Origin: Blasia pusilla
Taxonomy: Eukaryota > Marchantiophyta > Marchantiopsida > Blasiales
Direction: 5' to 3'
Length of the DNA stretch: 64,000 nt
Assembly: GCA_050084515.1 (NCBI GenBank)
Contig: CM114273.1
Location: 1,550,001 to 1,614,000, forward strand
Shown: positions 57,395 to 64,000 of the stretch, piece after piece
Numbering within the stretch: position 1 is the stretch's first letter
How the letters are laid out: each line of letters opens with the position of its first letter
The notes under the pieces: model-generated
What the model was told of the DNA's origin: nothing
What the model saw: only the letters and a program-made list of their open reading frames with translations
The model's database searches: none
Made by a program: the position numbers and the translations under genes

Positions 57395-57975
57395 GTGGGA
57401 GTATTGAGTAGGTTCTCAACTAAGCCTTGTGAGAACCATTGGAAGGCAGGGATGCGTGTGTTGAAGTACATCAAAGGCACTATCGAGTACGGCATCACCT
57501 ATGGAGCAGGGACGGAAATGACAGGTTTTGTGACTCAGTTAGGCGGGAGATTGATTCTCAAGATCAGTTTGGGTTATTGCTTCTTGGTAGGATCGGTGTG
57601 GTGTCATGGGTGCAAGAAGCAACCTGATGGCTCTTTCTTCTACCGAGGCGAGTACAAAGCGGCTTGTTATGCTTCTTGTGAAGTAGTATGGTTGAGATGA
57701 ATCTTGGAGGACATAGGAGAAGCACCGAAAGTGCTCTTTGTAATGTGGTGTGACAATCAGAGTTGCATTGCCATAGCACATAATCCTGTGTTTCATGCTC
57801 GTACGAAGCACATAGAGATCTAGTACCATTTTGTTCGTGAATTGATCGAGAGAGAGGTTTTGAAGTTAGTCTATTGTCCAACAGAGGATAACCGTGCAGA
57901 CATCTTCACGAAAGCCTTGAGCGGAGATCAGCTTCACCGACATCTGAAGGGTCTTGGCATAGGTCCAAGATAGTA
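57395..57975 (+). pseudogene. Younger Ty1/copia: RNase H
   Basis: GVLSRFSTKPCENHWKAGMR and VLKYIKGTIEYGI mark the RT-RNase H junction. In other phases follow a degenerate ALSSTEAEY-type block near 57625-57660 and ADIFTKALSGDQLHRHLKGL at about 57897-57956, the usual copia C-terminus. Confidence 0.85.
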
Positions 57976-57996
57976 GTCCACATGAGAATGGATATT

Positions 57997-58005
57997 GAGG
58001 GGGGG
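57997..58005 (+). promoter_or_regulatory. Polypurine tract
   Basis: GAGGGGGGG abuts the 3' LTR start at 58006. It primes plus-strand cDNA synthesis and fixes the LTR boundary at TATTGG. Confidence 0.85.
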
Positions 58006-58427
58006 TATTGGATTCTCAACATCCACTCCTCTGAGCACCATTGATTTGATCGGCCCCCTTGTATGAGGAGAAGCCTAGATCGATGGTTCCGACTTAGACG
58101 TCGAAGGAGTCATAGTAATATGACGTAGGTGGTTTACGGAGTAGCGTTACTAGGTTTATCTAACCCTATATTGCATCAGGGTGCGGGGCACCCTGAGGCA
58201 AAATTTTTCTATTAATAGAAACGAAGAAAAATAGGTTAAAACCCTAGTTTTCCCGAGTAGTCAAATAGTCGGGAGCCGCAGCGGTAGCGCATTCTCGTAT
58301 GTCGAGTTATCTCCCAGTTCTGGTTCCATCGAAGCTCTTTTGTGAGCGCACGGACGGACTAGGTCACTTTGTATCTCTAAGTTTTGTAAAGATTTCAGTG
58401 ATTTAGTCACTTTCTGCTTTTCTCACA
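58006..58427 (+). mobile_element. Younger Ty1/copia element: 3' LTR
   Basis: 422 bp, ending CTCACA, followed by the target duplication TATAT (58428-58432). Same length as the 5' LTR with about six substitutions and no visible indels. Confidence 0.92.
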
Positions 58428-58432
58428 TATAT

Positions 58433-58919
58433 GTTGGAATGGAAATTGGACCTATCTCAATTACAATATGTTGAGAAGATTTTTAACATGTTTAATAGAA
58501 AGGAGGCAAAAACCCCTTTGGCTAATAACATTATAATTTCTAATTAGAAATAGCCCAAGTATTATGAGAAGTATGAATGTATGGCTAATTTTTTTTAGCA
58601 AATTTTATCAGAGTTGGGAAAGGAACAAGAGAAAAGTAAGTTTTCTAGCGACAATAAAAGTGTTCTTTATTTAGAACTACATTAAGCAAAGAATGATGGA
58701 TTTTCATTCTAGGATGAAGCACATTCAATTGTGATATCATTTCTTATGCTCATTTTTGGAGGATGGTGTGTTGTTGCTTGAGAAAATTCCTACATGTAAG
58801 AACATGACAGATATGTTTACCAACATAGTTACAATTACAAAAGTGGATTGTTTTCATCTCTACGTGATCTTTAGGTTTCAAGATTTAGATCTTATATGGT
58901 CAAACTCCAAGTGGAAGAT
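58433..58919 (+). pseudogene. Old Ty1/copia pol, right part (RT end and RNase H end)
   Basis: It resumes the gene cut at 53474. WKLDLSQLQYVEKIFNMFNR and KEAKTPLANN match the copia RT C-terminus. LEDGVLLLEKIPTCKNMTDM and FTNIV (58755-58830) match the RNase H C-terminus. The purine tract AAGTGGAAGA at 58909-58918 resembles the classical copia tract before the 3' LTR. Multiple stops. Confidence 0.75.
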
Positions 58920-60085
58920 TGTCGTATTTGTGGAATTTTATTGACAAACTTGTAGAGTAATTGAAGAATTGTAGAATGATAAGATGGTTTATCTATGAGT
59001 GAACTTCTTGGGGAAACTATATATCATGAATTTTAGAGAGGTAGTTGAGATTTCATAAAGGCATGGAGGCATCCTTTTTAGTCTTCATTTATGGAGGCCA
59101 TGATGACATACGACCTTAAAGATAACCTAGGTGTATAGGTCATCCTTGTCTTCATGAGTGGCATTCTTAGGTAGGTGTTACTTGTTATGTGTCTTATGGC
59201 ACATTATGAGGGTTTTATGATTGATGATCTATAGGGCTATGTGTTACGGACGGAGGGTCTATTCTCTTCAGAGGCCTTGTTCTCATATGGTGACACTTGG
59301 TTGGATTGGGAATATATATGTACTTTACGTCATTTATGACTTGTTATAGATGGATAACTTTTCCACGTTGGCTGAGATACAGTTTCATGGAGAGGGGTAT
59401 ATTTCTAATGATACTCATTTAGAGCTCATCTTCTTTAGATCATACCCTATGGGATCTGTTATATCATGCACCAAAATTATTGTATTGCATTGAGCCTATA
59501 TTCTCTTGAGTAAGAGTGGGCTAGGATTGATCAAAGATCATACATTTAGAGTTTATAACACATTTTCTCATATCTCACATTTGTTGCTATCCTAATGTGT
59601 ATCAATGTATGCTTGCTAAGCCACATTGAGAGTGAACGGTGTGCTAGCGCATTGGAGATCAATTTTACATTATCAAGGCTTTTGTTGAGTTTAAAGTCCA
59701 TATGTGGAGCGTGACTAATTCTATGTTGGGATTTATCCAATCGTTCATGTGTAAATATTAGGATTGATATTATAGATGGATCTTAGATATGTGTTGATGA
59801 CAACCAATACATTTAAGTATTAATGAATAATCATAGAACATAGTACAGTTGCAATTGTAAGTCATAAATAACTAAGGATTCTTTGTATATAAAAGGCTTT
59901 GGTTATGAAGTAGGATGTTGATTACTTGATTTTTTTGGGATTCATTCTAGCTTTCGAACTTATGATTTTATATAGTAACACCAATTTAGACAAATGTGGT
60001 GTTTTAGAAAACCCGGTTTTGTTCTAATATGATTATTACCACACCCTTGTTTTTCTTTCATATGAATGATTAGGATCTCTCAACA
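58920..60085 (+). mobile_element. Old Ty1/copia LTR, about 1.17 kb
   Basis: The boundaries are inferred. The left edge TGTCGTATTTG follows the polypurine tract, and the right edge CTCTCAACA precedes a decayed primer site. A TATATAAAAGG box lies at 59888-59898. The interior has no coding domain. Pol lies on its left and a gag on its right, so this single LTR would serve two tandem elements. Confidence 0.5.
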
Positions 60086-60086
60086 A

Positions 60087-60099
60087 TTGATATTAGAGC
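60087..60099 (+). promoter_or_regulatory. Decayed primer-binding site
   Basis: TTGATATTAGAGC resembles the initiator-Met site TTGGTATCAGAGC, differing by G-to-A and C-to-T changes as expected from deamination. Confidence 0.55.
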
Positions 60100-60129
60100 G
60101 ATTGGGTAGAGTGGGAACAATAGCGGAAG

Positions 60130-60535
60130 AAAGGAGCAAGATTGAAAATTTTAATAGCTCCAATTTTGCACTATGAAAGATGCAAATGCATGAAAACCCC
60201 AACCACAAGAATATATTTTTATCATTAAGAGATTTACTGGAAAAACTTGGAAGAATGAAAGATGAAAAGCGCATTACTTCTAGACTATATGGCCCTAAAT
60301 ATGATTTGACTTTCTCTTGATTCATGTATAGCATTCAACAATATCATAGGAAATACTATGGAAGATATAATGATTGATGTTACTAAGATAGATGAAAAAA
60401 ATTCTGCGTCAAACAAGGCTTTTACTTATGAAGGGGTTATTCAATATGAAGATGAAAAGAGGAGGTTTAGTGATTGAATATTGGAATGAGTTTAAAAATT
60501 GTACGAATCAATTAAATTATGTGGTCATAGTGTAA
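60130..60535 (+). pseudogene. Old Ty1/copia gag fragment
   Basis: SNFAL-KMQMH near 60160, LRDLLEKLGRMKDEKR, then in another phase CIAFNNI and SASNKAF with NEFKNCTNQL (60400-60520) reproduce the order of the Tnt1-like Gag N-terminal half. Stops are frequent. It ends near 60535, before telomere-like repeats, so the element is truncated. Confidence 0.6.
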
Positions 60536-60582
60536 TGGGAGTATAACTTAGGTTTTACTTTCTTTGTCAACCATGTTTATGG

Positions 60583-60660
60583 CCTAGGGTTTAGGGTTTA
60601 TAGCTTAAGGTTTAGGGTTTTGGCTTACGTTGTAGGGTTTAGGGTTTATGGATTAGGACC
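60583..60660. repeat. Degenerate telomere-like repeats (TTTAGGG)
   Basis: About five TTTAGGG or near-TTTAGGG units are interspersed with TTTATGG, CTTAAGG and similar variants. The plant telomere unit is TTTAGGG, so this is an interstitial telomere-like patch or a sequence resembling one. Confidence 0.65.
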
Positions 60661-61690
60661 CTAAGTTTAGAGGTCCCATGGTGTAAGTGTGGATCAATTT
60701 TGAAGTCTCTTCTGAAAGAAAAAAGTCATAGTTATTCTATAGATGTAGCTTCTAGAAGTGGAGAGCCACGCATACGCTAATCTCTTTGGTATTTTTCTCC
60801 TTGTGTATCTCCTAGATTTTCTCTCATACTAGTAAGATCCGACGCACGCGAAATACAAAAGTGTTTGAAGAGTTCTTGCTAGTGTGTAGTCTGTGAGGGG
60901 AAAGGACTTATGATGCTCCACAAAAATTCAAGTATTTTTCTTGCTACTTATAGTATGTGAAATATTTTCTTGCTGCTCGGTTGGCAGGTGTCAAACAGAG
61001 AAGTGTTTGCCAATCAAGAAGGCACTCTCCCATTATAATATAGATGTGTGATCAAAATCTTACTAAAATATTCTGATGGAGAGGTTGAGATGAACTACCA
61101 ATCTTATAGGAGAGTATTATGATAGAGATCGATATTGAATGAAAAATCTAAGAAATTGGAAAAAGAAAAATAAGAGGAACTCTAAATAAATGTGAAGTTG
61201 GAGAAGAGAAAATGGAAAAAATATGAAATCCATGCAGAAAATTTATGTGGTCATGAATCTTAGTCATTCTTATGGTGACAATCATGAACAAGAATGATTC
61301 CATTTGTAAGTTCCTTTGAATATATGTGAGTCTACTCTTAGTACTAATGATAAGGGTATGCATATGCATTTAACAATAGTATATATATCGACATTGGGAC
61401 CTAATATGACACAAAAATTTTAATTTGGTAGAATAGGTATAAGAAAGAGAGAGCTAAAATTTCCAAATCCATTTAAGTCTACAGTTAGATTGAACCTTGC
61501 ATTGAAAGTTCTATAGAGTAGGTCCTATTTGTCAACTCCTCAGTTTGAAAGAAGATGGCTCATGTTGAGGGGTTTATCTTCCATCTATGTCAATAAATAC
61601 GATTATATCTACAAATACCACAAGTTTTAATTTATTTCATGTGTGATTTGTAGTTTATCAATCAAAAGTGATGCATGCTCTAATAACAAT
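60661..61690. other. AT-rich, dispersed repeat, no gene recognised
   Basis: 60690-60830 is related to 17597-17760. The rest holds no assignable frame. Text near 61440-61600 could be upstream helicase sequence but is too decayed to call. Confidence 0.4.
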
Positions 61691-61699
61691 GCTCGTTAT

Positions 61700-62830
61700 T
61701 TAGGACAAAACATCTATAACTTATTTTCATGCTTTTGAATTTCACATTACAAGACATTATGGTAGTGGTCTCTACTAATCTAAGGAAAATGCCATGTAGC
61801 AAAAAACTCATGATATTTGGTGGTGACTTTGATCAATGCTTGCTTCTTATCTGTCATGGGGACCGTCCACAAATCATCCATGCTACTATAAAGAGGTCAT
61901 CTCTATGGTTATCTGTAAAGGTGATGAAGTTGATGGTAAACATATAAGTTGAAAAGTTCAAAGATCATATGCATGCTCACCAATAAGCTTTTCTTGATTA
62001 GTTATTGGAGGTGGAAGAGGATCATGTACCTTTGCACCCTCATTTGGAATATGACTTTATACGTCTCTATCTAATATAATGGCTATCAATAATAATAAGA
62101 TAAGCAATCTTATTGACACTACGTATGGAAATTCTCCTCGTAGATTTCGTAACATATGCTTCTTAAGAGGTATGACTATTTTGACACCAAGAAATAGAGA
62201 TATTGAAAATGTATCTAAACGTAGAAGTCATGTCTCAATTTCTTGGAGAGGTAATAATAATTTCTTATGTTGTTTTCATAATTTCCTATTGATTTATTTT
62301 ATGAATTAGAAATCAAAAAATTCTTCTCACTAATGCATAATATATTGTGTGCAAGAGCATATAAATTTACCTCAATATTGAGTTCATGCAAATAAGGGGA
62401 TGAATCATATAAATCCAATTGAATTCCTCAATATGTTTGCCTTCTAGACTACCTCCATATTATAAACTTATGTTTGAAGATTCGTGCATCTATTATGCTC
62501 TTACAAAACATGAATGGATCAAAGGAACAAACACTAATCATGCTTTGATATTGGTGATATGTGGATTCATGCAAGATTTAGTAAATATTGAAATAATTTT
62601 AGGAAAGAATATTGGAGGTTGAGTTTTTATTCAACTTATCTTATTGATTGCTTCTGACTCCGGTTGGCCTTTTGATTTACATAGATTTCAATTTTCTATT
62701 TGTCCAGGTTTTGCTACGACTATTAATAAGTCTCAAGGTAAAACTCGACAAAATGATAGAATTTACTCATCTACTCTTGTATTTTTTGATGGTCAATTAT
62801 ATGTAATATTATCTAGAATAGGGTAGAGAA
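61700..62830 (+). pseudogene. Pif1/Helitron-type helicase fragment, copy 1
   Basis: Successive frames match the C-terminal half of Helitron-encoded Pif1-like helicases. These are LMIFGGDFDQCLLLI (Walker B-proximal GGDFRQ block) at ~61800-61850, ISNLIDTTYGN and FLRGMTILTPRNRDIENVSK (62100-62215), LPPYYKLMFEDSC, EIILGKNIGG, SDSGWPFDLHRFQFSICPGF, and INKSQGKT with GQLYVILSRIG at the end. Helicases of this type unwind DNA during rolling-circle transposition. At least six stops or frame changes make it a relic. A host Pif1 gene is less likely because the spacing and text follow the transposon version and no N-terminal ATPase part is present. Confidence 0.75.
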
Positions 62831-63089
62831 GTTCATTCCATATGCAAATAGAGAAGATGACTTTAAACAAAATATAGGATAAAAAAATCATATCATAAAA
62901 GAAAACTAATAGGATGCTCTCTAAATCAACATCATTTTAATTAAAAAAACACAGATAGTAATTTTTAATTAAAATGGTGTTGATTTAAAAAAATTATTTA
63001 ACTCAATAAGTTTTTAATAAATAGCATATTACCTTCTTAAATTATTTGAATATGCATGACTTCCTAGCATAATATAAATGGAAATTTTT
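62831..63089. other. AT-rich spacer between convergent helicase fragments
   Basis: About 260 bp of A/T-rich DNA, including an inverted pair of AT-rich words around 62930-62980 (AACATCATTTTAATTAAA and TTTTTAATTAAAATGGTGTT). It contains no reading frame of note. Confidence 0.45.
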
Positions 63090-63960
63090 TATCCTACCAT
63101 AGAAAATTTTATATGTAATTAACCATAAAAAATACAAATATGGGAATGTAAATTCCAACCTCTTTCTTACTTTGAGACTTATTGATAGTCATGACAAAAG
63201 CAAGACAAATTATAAACCAAAATCTAAATAAGTTGAAAGACAAATATGAGTTAGATACAATCAATGGGATATGTGGAACAAAGACTCAATCTCCAATATT
63301 ATAACTATTGTCTATAATGATTTAAACATCTATCATATGTTGCATAAATCCTCAAATCCCCAATCAAATGTCATTTAACTTTATGGTCCCTTTGAGCCAT
63401 TCATGTTTCATAAGAGCATGATAGGTGAACCAATCTTTAAGGTTATATGATGGAGAGTTAGTCTGTAAGATAAGCACCTATACAAGAATTTTTTTGGATA
63501 AATATAACTCATGCCTTTATATTGAATGGAATCAACACTAAAGTATGTTTGTTGATGTGTCGAACATTAGTTTGTTAGAAGATTTTTTGTATCATATATG
63601 TAGATATGCAATAATTCACCTATGAGAAAACTTACCTTGATGGAAAAATATTTTTTATAATTACCTGTGCTTCAAAATGAGACATGACTTCTACGACGAT
63701 ATCATAAATATACCTATTTCATGGTGTAAGAATAGTCATCTCTCTTAAGAAGTTTATATCGCGAAACCTTTGAGGGTCATCTCCGTAGATGGTGTAAATA
63801 AGATCGCTTATCTTCTTAATCTTCTTAAGTGATTCTTACTCTTAGTTACCACATGAAACGGTATAAAATCATCTCCTAAGTCAATGTGCAAAGGTACACG
63901 ACTCGCTCCCACCTCTAATAATCAATCAACAAAAACTTATTATGAATACGCATATTTAAA
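63090..63960 (-). pseudogene. Pif1/Helitron-type helicase fragment, copy 2, opposite strand
   Basis: Read on the minus strand from about 63950 down, it follows the same order as copy 1: PLHIDLGDDFIPFHV-like text, ISDLIYTIYGDDPQRFRDIN, FLREMTILTP, MKHEWLKGT, then FVMTINKSQSK and KEVGIYIPIFVFFMVNYI. At DNA level it aligns with copy 1, for example at GTACCTTTGCA and TTCTTAAGAG-GATGACTATT. It is also full of stops. The fragment may extend past the window edge. Confidence 0.7.
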
Positions 63961-64000
63961 AAAAATATGAACTCTCATATTTGTCAAAAATTTTATCACC

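Overview
The window looks like nuclear DNA of a land plant rich in transposons, probably a seed-free one such as a moss, liverwort, lycophyte or fern; the sequence alone does not fix the species. Pointers are an arabinogalactan-peptide-like gene, plant-type Ty1/copia and Ty3/gypsy retrotransposons, a primer site matching initiator-Met tRNA, degenerate TTTAGGG repeats and Mutator-type miniature elements. Ordinary genes are sparse. I support one AGP-like peptide gene (10.4 kb, +), one single-exon cupin gene (12.3-13.0 kb, -), an unrecognised multi-exon gene-like stretch (1.2-2.5 kb, +) and a Ser/Thr/Pro-rich reading frame (2.5-3.2 kb, +).

Layout. 0-20 kb: AT-rich, low gene density, with small inverted-repeat elements (3.8, 11.7, 18.4-19.3 kb) and short tandem repeats. 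20-51.3 kb: three related Ty3/gypsy elements, all on the minus strand. Element I (20.06-30.75 kb, perhaps resuming at 36.9-38.1 kb) is broken by two LTR-like insertions. Element II (30.76-36.92 kb) appears nested in I. Element III (39.19-51.34 kb) carries a Mutator-type miniature element and another LTR-like insertion. 51.4-64 kb: a (CT)71 tract, then an old Ty1/copia pol gene split by a younger Ty1/copia element (53475-58427, TATAT target duplication), an old LTR with primer site and gag, telomere-like repeats, and two decayed Pif1/Helitron helicase fragments pointing tail to tail.

Main result. The Ty3/gypsy family has an unusual domain order: Gag, two CCHC knuckles, aspartic protease, a DNMT3-like C5 cytosine methyltransferase, reverse transcriptase, RNase H, integrase, and a PHD finger at the C-terminus, where chromoviruses carry a chromodomain. 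An element that both writes DNA methylation and may read histone tails is the best candidate here for a little-described system. Element II has lost RT, RNase H and integrase and brings the methyltransferase region next to the PHD finger. Every copy here is mutated, so activity in the genome would have to come from other copies.
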